A stretch of 64,000 bases of DNA, from assembly GCF_002101585.1 (NCBI RefSeq), contig NZ_LQOT01000069.1, positions 1 to 64,000 of the forward strand. The letters are read 5' to 3'. Origin of the DNA: Mycolicibacter engbaekii (lineage in GTDB: Bacteria > Actinomycetota > Actinomycetes > Mycobacteriales > Mycobacteriaceae). The translations under genes and the position numbers were made by a program. Below, in pieces: positions 17,135 through 26,106 of the stretch; the first letter of the stretch is position 1, and every line of letters begins with the position of its first letter. A model generated the notes under the pieces. That model was not told where the DNA came from. It saw only the letters and a list, made by a program, of their open reading frames with translations, and searched no databases.

Positions 17135-19257
17135 CCGCCGAGCAGCAGAGTCTTCCCGCCCCGCCGACGGCCAAACGAGTCGATAGCATCCGCACCCACC
17201 ACGGCGACGTCTTCGTCGACCCCTACGAGTGGCTGCGGGACAAATCCGACCCCGAGGTGATCGCCCACCTGGAAGCCGAAAACGCCTACACCGAGGCGGT
17301 CACCGCGCGTCTGGACTCCTTGCGGAGCAGCATTTTCGACGAGATCAAAGCCCGTACCAAGGAGACCGACCTGTCGGTACCCTCCCGTCGCGGCGACTGG
17401 TGGTATTACGCAAGGACCTTCGAAGGCAAGCAGTACGGCGTGCAGTGCCGCTGCCCGGTCACCGACCCCGACGACTGGACGCCGCCGGAACTCGACGAGA
17501 ACACCGCGATCCCGGGCGAGCAGGTGCTGCTCGACCAGAACGCCGAGGCCGACGGGCACGATTTCTTCGCGCTCGGTGCCGCCAGCGTCAGCCCGGACGG
17601 CAACATCCTGGCCTACTCTGTCGACGTCGTCGGCGACGAGCGATACACCCTGCGGTTCAAGGACTTATCCACCGGCGAGCTGCTGCCCGGGGAGATCGCC
17701 GGGATCGGCGCCGGGGTGACCTGGGCGACCGACAACCGGACCGTCTACTACGTGACCGTCGACGAAGCCTGGCGGCCGGACACCGTGTGGCGCTACCGGG
17801 TCGGCGACCCGGCGGACTCCGCCGAACAGGTCTACCACGAGGCCGACGAGCGATTCTGGTTGGCGGTAGGGCGAACCCGCAGCGACTCCTACGTGTTGAT
17901 CGCCGCCGGGTCGTCGATCACCTCCGAGGTGCGTTATGCCGACGCCGCGGACTCCGCTGCAGAGTTCACCGTGGTCCTGCCCCGCCGCGAGGGTGTCGAG
18001 TACTCGGTGGAACACGCAGTCATCGGCGGTCAAGACCGTTTCCTGATCCTGCACAACGATGGGGCAGTCAATTTCACGCTGGTGCAGGTGCCGGTATCGG
18101 CGGCCGCCGACCCGGGCGCGCAGCAGACGCTGATCGCCGGAAGAGACGACGTTCGGCTCGACTCCGTGGATGCCTTCGCACGCCATCTAGTGGTGGGTTA
18201 CCGGGCCGAGGGCCTGCCTCGCCTCCAGCTGTGGCCGATCGGCGCCGACGGCGATGTCCGACCGCCGCAGGAGATCACGTTCGACACCGAGTTGACGTCT
18301 GCGGGTCTGGCGGCCAACCCGAACTGGGACGCCCCGAAACTGCGGGTGGGCGCAACCTCGTTCATCACCCCGGTGCGGATCTACGACATCGACCTGCCCA
18401 CCGGTGAGCGAACCCTGCTGCGGGAGCAACCGGTGCTGGGCGAGTACCGCAGCACCGACTACGTCGAGTACCGCGACTGGGCCTATGCCGAGGACGGCAC
18501 CCGCGTCCCGGTGTCGGTCGTGCACCGGGCGGATATCGAACTTCCCGCTCCCACTCTGCTTTACGGCTACGGCGCCTATGAGATGTGCGAGGATCCCCAG
18601 TTCTCCATCGCCCGGTTGTCGCTGCTGGACCGGGGCATGGTGTATGCCGTGGCCCACGTCCGCGGCGGTGGTGAACTGGGCCGGCTGTGGTACGAGCACG
18701 GCAAGCTGCTGGAAAAGAAGAACAGCTTCACCGACTTCGTCGCGGTGGGTCGCCACCTGGTGGACGCGGACATCTGCCGGCCGGGACGCCTGGTGGCCAT
18801 GGGGGGCAGCGCCGGTGGGCTGCTGATGGGCGCGGTGACCAACCTGGCGCCGGAACTGTTCGCCGGAGTGGTGGCCCAGGTGCCGTTCGTCGACCCGCTG
18901 ACCACCATCTTGGACCCGTCGCTGCCGTTGACCGTCACCGAGTGGGACGAGTGGGGAAACCCCTTGGACGACAAGGACGTCTACCACTACATGAAGTCCT
19001 ACTCGCCGTACGAGAACGTAGCTCGACGCGACTACCCGCCGATCCTGGCGATGACCTCGCTGCACGACACCCGCGTGTACTACGTCGAGCCGGCGAAGTG
19101 GATCGCGGCACTGCGACACACCAAGACCGACGGCAACCCGGTGCTGCTGAAAACAGAGATGAACGCCGGTCACGGCGGCATCTCCGGGCGATACGAACGC
19201 TGGAAGGAGATCGCGTTCTCTTACGCCTGGCTGCTGGCGGTGGTGGACTGCGGGTAA
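17131..19257 (+). CDS. ptrB: Oligopeptidase B (prolyl oligopeptidase family S9A)
   Basis: A 708-residue cytosolic serine peptidase that cleaves short peptides, usually after basic residues. The N-terminal two thirds form the beta-propeller. The C-terminal hydrolase domain has the nucleophile in GGSAGGLLMG (~566), the acid in TSLHDTRVYY (~650) and the base in AGHGGISGRY (~686). The gene is intact, whereas the H37Rv locus is annotated as two genes (Rv0781/Rv0782). It overlaps purC by 4 bp. Confidence 0.95.
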   Translation: MTAEQQSLPAPPTAKRVDSIRTHHGDVFVDPYEWLRDKSDPEVIAHLEAENAYTEAVTARLDSLRSSIFDEIKARTKETDLSVPSRRGDWWYYARTFEGKQYGVQCRCPVTDPDDWTPPELDENTAIPGEQVLLDQNAEADGHDFFALGAASVSPDGNILAYSVDVVGDERYTLRFKDLSTGELLPGEIAGIGAGVTWATDNRTVYYVTVDEAWRPDTVWRYRVGDPADSAEQVYHEADERFWLAVGRTRSDSYVLIAAGSSITSEVRYADAADSAAEFTVVLPRREGVEYSVEHAVIGGQDRFLILHNDGAVNFTLVQVPVSAAADPGAQQTLIAGRDDVRLDSVDAFARHLVVGYRAEGLPRLQLWPIGADGDVRPPQEITFDTELTSAGLAANPNWDAPKLRVGATSFITPVRIYDIDLPTGERTLLREQPVLGEYRSTDYVEYRDWAYAEDGTRVPVSVVHRADIELPAPTLLYGYGAYEMCEDPQFSIARLSLLDRGMVYAVAHVRGGGELGRLWYEHGKLLEKKNSFTDFVAVGRHLVDADICRPGRLVAMGGSAGGLLMGAVTNLAPELFAGVVAQVPFVDPLTTILDPSLPLTVTEWDEWGNPLDDKDVYHYMKSYSPYENVARRDYPPILAMTSLHDTRVYYVEPAKWIAALRHTKTDGNPVLLKTEMNAGHGGISGRYERWKEIAFSYAWLLAVVDCG

Positions 19258-19267
19258 CGTCGCGGCC

Positions 19268-19756
19268 ATGAGCCTCGCCGAAATCCCGCTGACCACCCTC
19301 GACGGCCGTTCCACCTCGCTGGCCGACTTCGCCGACCGTGCCGTCCTGGTCGTCAACGTCGCCTCCAAGTGCGGGCTGACCCCGCAGTACGGCGCCCTGG
19401 AGAAGCTCGCGCGCGACTATGCCGACCGGGGACTGACGGTCCTTGGCGTGCCCTGCAACCAGTTCATGGGTCAGGAGCCCGGAACGGCGGAGGAGATCCA
19501 GACCTTCTGCTCCACCACCTACGGCGTGACGTTTCCGCTGCTGGCCAAGACCGACGTCAACGGAGCGGATCGCCACCCGCTGTATGCCGAGCTGACCAAA
19601 GCCGCCGACGCCGAAGGTGCGGCCGGCGATGTGCAGTGGAACTTCGAGAAGTTCCTGCTCGCCCCGGGTGCCACCGTGGTCAACCGCTTCCGGCCGACCA
19701 CCGTGCCGGACGCTCCCGAGGTGATCGCCGCAATCGAAGCCGTCCTGCCTGGCTGA
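19268..19756 (+). CDS. Glutathione peroxidase-family thiol peroxidase
   Basis: The 162-residue protein reduces peroxides through a cysteine instead of selenocysteine. Landmarks are the peroxidatic Cys in VASKCGLTPQY (~37), a second Cys in VPCNQFMGQEPG (~65) and the catalytic Trp-Asn in WNFEKFL (~126). Members of this type usually use thioredoxin, which is likely because mycobacteria make mycothiol and not glutathione. TAACGT, 7 nt before the ATG, may be a leaderless -10 box. The stop shares one base with the next start. Confidence 0.9.
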   Translation: MSLAEIPLTTLDGRSTSLADFADRAVLVVNVASKCGLTPQYGALEKLARDYADRGLTVLGVPCNQFMGQEPGTAEEIQTFCSTTYGVTFPLLAKTDVNGADRHPLYAELTKAADAEGAAGDVQWNFEKFLLAPGATVVNRFRPTTVPDAPEVIAAIEAVLPG

Positions 19757-21093
19757 TGAGCACCCGGTCGGAACGCTTCCCCAGCGTGCGGGCGGCGGCG
19801 CTGGCGTACCGGTTCCGGGAGAGCCTGTTCGCGCTGCCGTTGTTGATCGTCTTCGGCGGGATGGCGCTGGCCGTCATCACCCGCGTGGCAGACCGCAACC
19901 TCGGCCCGTCGCCGCGCTTTCTGCTGAAGATGGACAGCGGCGTGGCCACCACGCTGCTCTCCACCATCGCCGGTGCCACGATCACCACGGCCGGCGTCAT
20001 CTTCTCGTTGACCATCGTCAGTCTGCAGCTGGCGAGTTCGCAGCTGTCGCCGCGGGTGATGCGGTGGTTCATCCGCGACCGGCTCAGCCAGGTCGTGATC
20101 GGCCTGCTGGTCGCCACGTTCGTGTACTGCGTGCTGAGCCTGCCCGACCTCGACGGATCCTCGCCCGTCCCGGCTCCGCCGCTGACCGTGACGGTGGCGA
20201 TCGTGCTGACGATCGCCACGGTGGTCACGATCATCGCCCACGTCGATCACCTGGCCCACCGGCTGGAGGTCGGGCAGGTGGTGCGCGAGATCGCGGCCGA
20301 GGGCTCCATGGTGATCGATGCGGTCGCGGCCGCCGCCGCCCACGAGCAGCCCGCCCCCGACGCCGAGATGGACGTCCCGGTGGAGGCGCTGCGGCTGACC
20401 TCACCGGGCAACGGCTGGGTCAGCCAAGTCGACGCCGAGCGGCTGCTGGCGGCCATTCCGCCCGGCACCACCATCCGCCTGGACACCCGGGTCGGTGCCT
20501 ACATCCACCTGGGCCAACCATTGGTCACCATCTGGCCGGTGCCGGCCAATCCGGATCGGGTGCGGCACAAGCTGCCCCGGGCTGTCGTCGTCAGTGACAG
20601 CCGCACCATGCAGGAGGACGTCGACTTCGCCTTCCGTCAGCTGGTCGACATCGGGCTGCGCGCACTCAGCTCGGCGATCAACGACCCGACCACCGCGGTG
20701 GAGGCGACGTTGCGGGTGGGCAGCCTACTGCGCCGGGTGCTGACCGTGCAGCCGCGACCGCGTGCGGTGGCCGGTCCGGACGGTCGAATACTCCTGCGGC
20801 CCTGGGACCTCGACCCGAAGGAATACATCGGACACGGTTTCGACCAGCTGCGCCAGGTTGCGCCCAGTCAGCCGCTGGTCGCGGCGGCAATCCTGCGGGT
20901 GCTGCGGATGCTGATCGCCCACGTCAAGGAATACGGTCGGCCGGAGCATTTGCCCGCCCTGCGGGAGCAGACCGACCTGCTGCTGGAATCGTTGGAGGCC
21001 ACGCCCGGCCTGCACCCCCGCGACCTGGCCCGGCTCAAGGCCATTGCCGCCGACAGCACCGACCCGGCCGACCACAGCCGCCGCCGGGGGTAA
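19756..21093 (+). CDS. DUF2254 family integral membrane protein
   Basis: The 445-residue protein has four hydrophobic helices in its first ~165 residues: SLFALPLLIVFGGMALAVI, a segment at ~65-90, one at ~110-130 and one at ~140-165. A long cytoplasmic domain contains ISSAINDPTTAVEA-like sequence (ALSSAINDPTTAVEATLRVG). This architecture fits DUF2254, whose function is unknown. It starts one base into the peroxidase stop (TGATG), so the two are co-translated. Confidence 0.85.
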   Translation: MSTRSERFPSVRAAALAYRFRESLFALPLLIVFGGMALAVITRVADRNLGPSPRFLLKMDSGVATTLLSTIAGATITTAGVIFSLTIVSLQLASSQLSPRVMRWFIRDRLSQVVIGLLVATFVYCVLSLPDLDGSSPVPAPPLTVTVAIVLTIATVVTIIAHVDHLAHRLEVGQVVREIAAEGSMVIDAVAAAAAHEQPAPDAEMDVPVEALRLTSPGNGWVSQVDAERLLAAIPPGTTIRLDTRVGAYIHLGQPLVTIWPVPANPDRVRHKLPRAVVVSDSRTMQEDVDFAFRQLVDIGLRALSSAINDPTTAVEATLRVGSLLRRVLTVQPRPRAVAGPDGRILLRPWDLDPKEYIGHGFDQLRQVAPSQPLVAAAILRVLRMLIAHVKEYGRPEHLPALREQTDLLLESLEATPGLHPRDLARLKAIAADSTDPADHSRRRG

Positions 21094-21161
21094 CCCAGAG
21101 CGCTATCTGGTGTCCTCCTCGGCGTCACCGGCCGGACACCTGCGCTGGTCACACTGAAGGC

Positions 21162-21875
21162 GTGGCCGGACAGCTGATCGTCTCCGTCTCCGGGATCGGG
21201 GCGCACACGCGGGCCGACGCCGAGGACTTCTGCGCGCAACTCGACGCCCGGGAAGTGCCGGTGTCGCTGCTGGTGGCGCCGCGGCTGGGCGCCGATTACC
21301 GGCTGGACCGCGACCCCGACACGGTGGCGTGGCTGACGCAGCGGCGCGCGGCGGGGGCAGCGATCGTGCTGCACGGTTTCGACGAGGCGGCCACCAAGAA
21401 GCGGCGCGGCGAGTTCGCCACGCTGGCAGCCCACGAGGCCAATCTGCGGCTGCTCGGAGCCGACCGCGTGCTCGAGCACCTGGGACTTCGCACCCGTTTG
21501 TTCGCCGCCCCCGGCTGGACCGTGTCGCCGGGAACCGTCAGGGCGCTGCCGCGTAACGGCTTCAGGCTGCTGGCCGGTCTGCACGGTGTGACCGACCTGA
21601 TGCCCGAGCACACCGTGCGGGCGCGCGTCCTCGGCATCGGCGGAGGATTCCTCACCGCGCCCTGGTGGTGCCGGATGGTCGTGGCGAGCGGCGAGCGCAT
21701 CGCGCGCCGGGGCGGCATGGTGCGGCTGTCGGTGGGTGCCCGGGCGCTGGCCAAGCCGGGCGTGGCCGAGGCGATGCTGGACGCGGTGGACGCGGCGTTG
21801 GGGCACGGCTGCCGGCCGGATCGCTATCGCTGGCCCCTCCCGCCGGTCGACGTGGCCTCTGAGCTGAGCGCCTGA
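21162..21875 (+). CDS. DUF2334-like polysaccharide deacetylase-related protein
   Basis: The 237-residue protein resembles DUF2334 deacetylase-like enzymes. It has the N-terminal strand LIVSVSGIGAH, a conserved LLVAPR, IVLHGFDE near residue 70 and LRTRLFAAPGWTVSPGTV near 110. Position matches Rv0784. A carbohydrate deacetylase role is inferred; classical NodB metal motifs are not obvious. GTG 21162 is used. The next gene follows after 19 bp. Confidence 0.75.
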   Translation: MAGQLIVSVSGIGAHTRADAEDFCAQLDAREVPVSLLVAPRLGADYRLDRDPDTVAWLTQRRAAGAAIVLHGFDEAATKKRRGEFATLAAHEANLRLLGADRVLEHLGLRTRLFAAPGWTVSPGTVRALPRNGFRLLAGLHGVTDLMPEHTVRARVLGIGGGFLTAPWWCRMVVASGERIARRGGMVRLSVGARALAKPGVAEAMLDAVDAALGHGCRPDRYRWPLPPVDVASELSA

Positions 21876-21880
21876 CTCGT

Positions 21881-21886
21881 TACGCT
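21881..21886 (+). promoter_or_regulatory. -10 box, leaderless candidate
   Basis: TACGCT lies 8 nt before ATG 21895, fitting a leaderless start for the FAD dehydrogenase gene. Confidence 0.35.
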
Positions 21887-21894
21887 GTCACGCC

Positions 21895-23550
21895 ATGAGC
21901 GATAGGGCGGACGCTGACGCGATCGTCGTCGGGGCGGGGCTGGCGGGCCTGGTCGCGGCCTGCGAACTGGTGGACCGGGGCCGCAGCGTGCTCATCGTCG
22001 ACCAGGAGAACAGCGCCAACCTCGGGGGACAGGCGTTCTGGTCCTTCGGCGGGCTGTTCTTCGTCGACAGCCCCGAGCAGCGCCGGCTCGGGATTCGCGA
22101 CAGTCATGAACTGGCACTGCAGGATTGGCTGGGCACCGCGGGCTTCGACCGGCCCGAGGATCACTGGCCGCGGCAATGGGCGCACGCCTACGTGGACTTC
22201 GCCTCCGGCGAGAAGCGCAGCTGGCTTCGGGACCGCGGCCTGAAGATCTTCCCGCTGGTGGGCTGGGCCGAACGGGGCGGCTACGGTGCGATCGGGCACG
22301 GCAACTCGGTGCCGCGCTTCCACATCACGTGGGGGACCGGTCCCGCCCTGGTGGAGATCTTCGCCCGTCGGCTCCGGGGCAACCCGAAGGTCCGGTTCGC
22401 CCACCGGCACCGGGTCGACGAACTGATCGTCGAGGCCGGCCGGGTGAGCGGGGTGCGCGGCAGCGTGCTCGAACCCTGCACCGCGGCCCGCGGGGTGGCT
22501 TCCTCGCGGACAGTGATCGGGCAGTTCGAGTTCGGTGCCGCCGCGGTCCTGGTGACCAGCGGCGGTATCGGTGGCAACCTCGACCTGGTCCGGCAGAACT
22601 GGCCGCAGCGCATGGGCCGGGTCCCCGCGCAACTGCTGGCCGGGGTGCCCGCCCACGTCGACGGCCGGATGATCGGGATCAGCGAGGCCGCCGGCGCCCG
22701 GGTGATCAACCGGGACCGGATGTGGCACTACACCGAGGGCATCACCAACTACGACCCGGTCTGGCCGGGCCACGGCATCCGGATCATCCCCGGTCCCTCA
22801 CCGCTGTGGCTGGACGCATCCGGCGTGCGACTGCCCGGGCCGTTGTATCCCGGCTTCGACACCCTGGGCACGCTGGAGCACATCGCCCGCTCCGGTCAGG
22901 ACTACACCTGGTTCGTGCTGAACCGGCAGATCATCGAGAAGGAATTCGCGCTGTCGGGCCAAGAGCAGAACCCCGACCTGACCAGCGGCAGCGTGCGTCA
23001 GCTGGTCCGATCGCGGGTCAGCTCGGGGCCGCCCCCACCGGTGCAGGCGTTCATCGACCGCGGGGTGGACTTCGTGCAGGCGACGACGCTGCGGGATCTG
23101 GTGGCGGCGATGAACGACCTGCCCGACGTGCTGCCGTTGGACTACGCCACCGTCGAGGCCGAGGTCACCGCGCGCGACCGCGAGGTGGTGAACCGATTCA
23201 GCAAGGACGGTCAGATCACCGCGATCCGCGGCGCCCGGGCCTACCTGGGCGACCGGCTGGGTCGGGTGGTGGCCCCGCACCGCCTGACCGACCCGTCCGC
23301 GGGACCCCTGATCGCGGTGAAGCTGCACATCCTGACCCGGAAAACGCTGGGGGGCTTGGAAACCGACCTTGACTCCCGGGTGGTGGGCGCGGACGGCAAG
23401 CCGATCGACGGACTGTACGCGGCCGGCGAGGTGGCTGGATTCGGAGGCGGCGGTGTGCACGGCTACCGGGCGCTGGAAGGCACGTTCCTGGGCGGTTGCA
23501 TCTTCTCCGGCCGGGCCGCCGGGCGAGGCGCCGCCGGCGACATCGCCTAG
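21895..23550 (+). CDS. FAD-dependent dehydrogenase (fumarate reductase / 3-ketosteroid dehydrogenase-like)
   Basis: The 551-residue flavoprotein opens with the dinucleotide-binding motif IVVGAGLAGLVAA and closes with GLYAAGEVAGFGGGGVHGYRALEGTFLGGCIFSGRAAG, which binds the FAD pyrophosphate. The middle part (ITWGTGPALVEIF; LVTSGGIGGN) is typical of the FAD_binding_2 family, which includes ketosteroid-delta-1-dehydrogenases. The order matches Rv0785. Substrate cannot be told from sequence. Confidence 0.88.
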   Translation: MSDRADADAIVVGAGLAGLVAACELVDRGRSVLIVDQENSANLGGQAFWSFGGLFFVDSPEQRRLGIRDSHELALQDWLGTAGFDRPEDHWPRQWAHAYVDFASGEKRSWLRDRGLKIFPLVGWAERGGYGAIGHGNSVPRFHITWGTGPALVEIFARRLRGNPKVRFAHRHRVDELIVEAGRVSGVRGSVLEPCTAARGVASSRTVIGQFEFGAAAVLVTSGGIGGNLDLVRQNWPQRMGRVPAQLLAGVPAHVDGRMIGISEAAGARVINRDRMWHYTEGITNYDPVWPGHGIRIIPGPSPLWLDASGVRLPGPLYPGFDTLGTLEHIARSGQDYTWFVLNRQIIEKEFALSGQEQNPDLTSGSVRQLVRSRVSSGPPPPVQAFIDRGVDFVQATTLRDLVAAMNDLPDVLPLDYATVEAEVTARDREVVNRFSKDGQITAIRGARAYLGDRLGRVVAPHRLTDPSAGPLIAVKLHILTRKTLGGLETDLDSRVVGADGKPIDGLYAAGEVAGFGGGGVHGYRALEGTFLGGCIFSGRAAGRGAAGDIA

Positions 23551-23561
23551 CTGCAGGCCCG

Positions 23562-24200
23562 TCAGAGGGTGACGGCGTTCTCCTGCGGCAGGACCCGGAA
23601 GTCGGCGCGGCCCATCTCGGCCAGGCGCCCGTGATAGATCCCCTGGGCATCGGCGGCGATGATGCCCTGGTGGATGGGTACCGCGACGCGCGGCGCCACC
23701 GCGCGCAGGTAGTCGACCGCCTCGGAGATCTTCATCCACGGCGCGGCGGCCGGCGTCGCCAGCACGTCCACCGGTTCCCCGGGCACGAACAACGCGTCGC
23801 CGGGGTGCATCAGCCTCGCCGGATGTTCGGCATCGCCGACCAGGTAGGAGATGTTGTCGATCATCGGCAGCTCCGGATGGATCACGGCGTGCCGCCCGCC
23901 CACCCCGCGGACCCGCAGCGGGCCGACGTCGAAAGCATCCCCGACGTGCACCGGCTGCCAGGGCGGACCCAGCTGGGCGGCGGTCTGCGGGTCGGCGTAG
24001 AGCGCGGCGTCGGGGTTGCCGTCGAGCAGGGCCGGAAGCCGGGTGAGGTCGACATGGTCGGGGTGCTGATGGGTGACCAGAATGGCGGCCAGACCCGTGA
24101 TGCCCTCGAACCCGTGCGAGAAGTTGCCCGGATCGAACAGCACCGAGGCATCGCCGAAATCGGCGAGCAGGCAGGAATGGCCGAAGTGCGTCAGTTGCAT
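23562..24200 (-). CDS. UlaG-like metallo-beta-lactamase-fold hydrolase
   Basis: The 212-residue protein starts MQLTHFGHSCLLADFG and has the metal motif THQHPDHVD (HxHxDH) near residue 45. Further ligands are probably in LMHPGDALF and in VPIHQG. ATG 24200 is preferred over an upstream start because the family signature begins there. It converges with the FAD dehydrogenase and diverges from purS. It is the full-length counterpart of the Rv0786c locus. Substrate is unknown. Confidence 0.88.
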   Translation of the reverse strand: MQLTHFGHSCLLADFGDASVLFDPGNFSHGFEGITGLAAILVTHQHPDHVDLTRLPALLDGNPDAALYADPQTAAQLGPPWQPVHVGDAFDVGPLRVRGVGGRHAVIHPELPMIDNISYLVGDAEHPARLMHPGDALFVPGEPVDVLATPAAAPWMKISEAVDYLRAVAPRVAVPIHQGIIAADAQGIYHGRLAEMGRADFRVLPQENAVTL

Positions 24201-24283
24201 GGATTGATTGTGCGCTCCGGCGCCGCGGACAGGCATCGGTATTGTTGACCCGACCGATTCCCCGTCGACAGTAGGGAGCGCGC

Positions 24284-24523
24284 GTGGCCCGGGTGGTTGT
24301 GCACGTGATGCCCAAAGCCGAGATCCTCGACCCGCAGGGTCAGGCCATCCTCGGAGCGCTTTCTCGCCTCGGGCACACCGGCGTGTCGGACGTCCGGCAG
24401 GGCAAGCGTTTCGAGCTCGAGGTCGACGACTCGGTCGACGACGCCGCGCTGGCCGAGATCGCCGAGTCGCTGCTGGCCAACACGGTGATCGAGGACTTCA
24501 CCGTCAGCCGGGAGACGCCGTGA
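24284..24523 (+). CDS. purS: FGAM synthetase subunit PurS
   Basis: The 79-residue PurS joins PurQ and PurL in the three-part formylglycinamidine synthase. It shows the family pattern VVVHVMPKAEILDPQGQAI and GVSDVRQGKRFEL. GTG 24284 has AGGGAG about 7 nt upstream. Its stop overlaps the purQ start (GTGA), so the 1:1 partners are coupled. Matches Rv0787A. Confidence 0.95.
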   Translation: MARVVVHVMPKAEILDPQGQAILGALSRLGHTGVSDVRQGKRFELEVDDSVDDAALAEIAESLLANTVIEDFTVSRETP

Positions 24524-25194
24524 GCGCGCGGGTCGGCGTCATCACCTTCCCGGGCACCCTCGACGACGTCGACGCCGCCCGCGCGGTGCGGTTCGTCGGC
24601 GCCGAGGCCGTCAGCCTCTGGCACGCCGACGCCGACCTCAGGGGTGTCGACGCCGTCGTGGTACCCGGTGGCTTCTCCTACGGCGACTACCTGCGGGCCG
24701 GCGCCATCGCCCGGTTCGCCCCGGTGATGGGTGAGGTGGTTGCCGCGGCCAACCGGGGAATGCCCGTGCTCGGCATCTGCAACGGTTTTCAGGTGCTCTG
24801 CGAGGCGGGTCTGCTGCCGGGCGCGTTGACCCGCAACGTGGGCCTGCACTTCGTCTGCCGCGACGTGTGGCTGCGGGTGGCCTCCACCTCCACGGCCTGG
24901 ACCTCGCGGTTCGAGGCCGACGCCGACCTGCTGGTGCCGCTGAAGTCCGGTGAGGGCCGCTACGTCGCCTCCGAGGCGGTGCTCGACGAGTTGGAGGGCG
25001 AGGGCCGGGTGGTCTTCCGCTACCTCGACAACATCAACGGCTCGCTGCGTGACATCGCCGGGGTCAGCTCGGCCAATGGCCGGGTGGTCGGGCTGATGCC
25101 GCATCCGGAGCACGCCATCGAGGCGCTGACCGGGCCCAGCGATGACGGACTGGGCCTGTTCTACTCTGCGCTGGACGCGGTGTTGGCCGCCTGA
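24520..25194 (+). CDS. purQ: FGAM synthetase glutaminase subunit PurQ
   Basis: The 224-residue class I glutamine amidotransferase supplies ammonia to PurL. The nucleophile Cys is in VLGICNGFQVL (~88), and the His/Glu pair is in GLMPHPEHA (~195). VVVPGGFSYGDYLRAGAI is the conserved N-terminal loop. It overlaps purS by 4 bp. purL is separated from it by 7.5 kb of other genes here. Confidence 0.96.
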   Translation: MSARVGVITFPGTLDDVDAARAVRFVGAEAVSLWHADADLRGVDAVVVPGGFSYGDYLRAGAIARFAPVMGEVVAAANRGMPVLGICNGFQVLCEAGLLPGALTRNVGLHFVCRDVWLRVASTSTAWTSRFEADADLLVPLKSGEGRYVASEAVLDELEGEGRVVFRYLDNINGSLRDIAGVSSANGRVVGLMPHPEHAIEALTGPSDDGLGLFYSALDAVLAA

Positions 25195-25202
25195 CCTTCC
25201 GG

Positions 25203-25229
25203 CCCGCGCTGCGATCGGACTCGCGCGGG
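25203..25229. terminator. Hairpin between convergent purQ and MarR genes
   Basis: CCCGCGC at 25203-25209 pairs perfectly with GCGCGGG at 25223-25229 around a 13-nt loop, inside the 42-bp gap between two convergent stops. A bidirectional terminator is likely. Confidence 0.45.
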
Positions 25230-25236
25230 GCGTCTG

Positions 25237-25755
25237 CTATGCCGGGACGTGGTCGGCGCAGTCGACCCGCAGATCCGGGATCGCCATCGCAGTGTCGTAG
25301 ACCTTGCAGCGGTAGCTGCGCCGGTCGGCGTGCACGGTTTCCAGTTGCGTACAGGTGCTGCAGGCGCGGGTGACGGGAATCATCTGTGCGTCGTGCAGTC
25401 GGGCCAGCACGGCCAGCAGCGTGTCCAGCAGTTGTTCGGCTTCGGCGCGCTCGAGCTTGGATGTGGCGATCTCTGCCGGTGCGGTCCAGCGAGAGATCTG
25501 GGCAGCAGTCTTGAGTCCCTCGGGGGTCAGGGACAGATCGTGACGGCGGCGGTCATGGGGGGCCGGGGTGCGCACCACCAGGCCCTTGCGGATCAGCGCG
25601 GCGATGGCGTCGCTCACGGTGGAATCGGTGACGTTGAGCTCGCGGGCCAGCGTGGTCGGGTGGGCGGCCGGCGGCGGGCCGACGTGCAGCCAGCCCAGCA
25701 CCCGCATCTGGGTGCTCGACAGATCGTGGTTTTCGGCGGCTCGCCGGGCCAGCAC
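25237..25755 (-). CDS. MarR-family regulator with C-terminal four-cysteine tail; 5' end apparently frameshifted
   Basis: The intact frame encodes 172 residues with a winged helix (TTLARELNVTDSTVSDAIAALIRKGLVVRTPAPHDRRRHDLSLTPEG). The last 45 residues hold Cys-x2-Cys-x14-Cys-x15-Cys, a possible metal or Fe-S site. The GTG at 25755 is an awkward start. MarR-like helical sequence continues upstream in the same frame (SLDSKIVAALDRIGDALHV) but has no start codon. A good ribosome site and ATG lie at 25916 in the neighbouring frame. One extra C in the CCC run at 25836-25838 would join them into 226 residues. It diverges from the monooxygenase operon, its probable target. Confidence 0.75.
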   Translation of the reverse strand: MLARRAAENHDLSSTQMRVLGWLHVGPPPAAHPTTLARELNVTDSTVSDAIAALIRKGLVVRTPAPHDRRRHDLSLTPEGLKTAAQISRWTAPAEIATSKLERAEAEQLLDTLLAVLARLHDAQMIPVTRACSTCTQLETVHADRRSYRCKVYDTAMAIPDLRVDCADHVPA

Positions 25756-25832
25756 GTGCAGGGCGTCGCCGATCCTGTCGAGCGCGGCGACGATCTTGGA
25801 GTCCAGGCTGCGGTGGCGCTCGCTCCCGGATT

Positions 25833-25916
25833 TCAGGGCACGACCTCCGCGCGCGTGCCGGCGGCGGGGGCGGCCATCGCGGTCGCGTTCGCCGGGTGTT
25901 CGTCGCTGCCCGTCAT
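25833..25916 (-). other. Out-of-frame 5' segment of the MarR gene (27 codons)
   Basis: ATG 25916 is preceded by GGGGAGG at good spacing, and the frame runs 27 codons to TGA 25833-25835. Its end abuts the frame that continues into the MarR protein. Either this is a true frameshift (indel in a C-run, reversible by slippage, or sequencing error) or a short upstream ORF coupled to the regulator. Confidence 0.5.
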
Positions 25917-26009
25917 CGTGACCTCCCCTGCCCGCTGCTTCGCGCGTTGCCGCCGGGATCGCAGCGTAGCCGCTGCCCGCGTCGTACCGAATGGTGCGAA
26001 TCAGGCTGA

Positions 26010-26024
26010 TCCTAATACTTAGGA
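26010..26024. promoter_or_regulatory. Palindromic operator candidate upstream of monooxygenase operon
   Basis: TCCTAA-TAC-TTAGGA is a perfect 6-bp inverted repeat with 3-nt centre. It is nested within outer CAGG/CCTG arms (26002-26005 and 26027-26030). It lies in the AT-rich middle of the gap between the divergent MarR gene and the monooxygenase operon. Size and place suit a MarR dimer site. Confidence 0.5.
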
Positions 26025-26106
26025 GTCCTGGGCAATTACTGCATCATGGGTCTCGATCCGTGAGCGACAGCTCAGTTCGCAGCTCATGCCCGACCGAGGA
26101 CGACAC

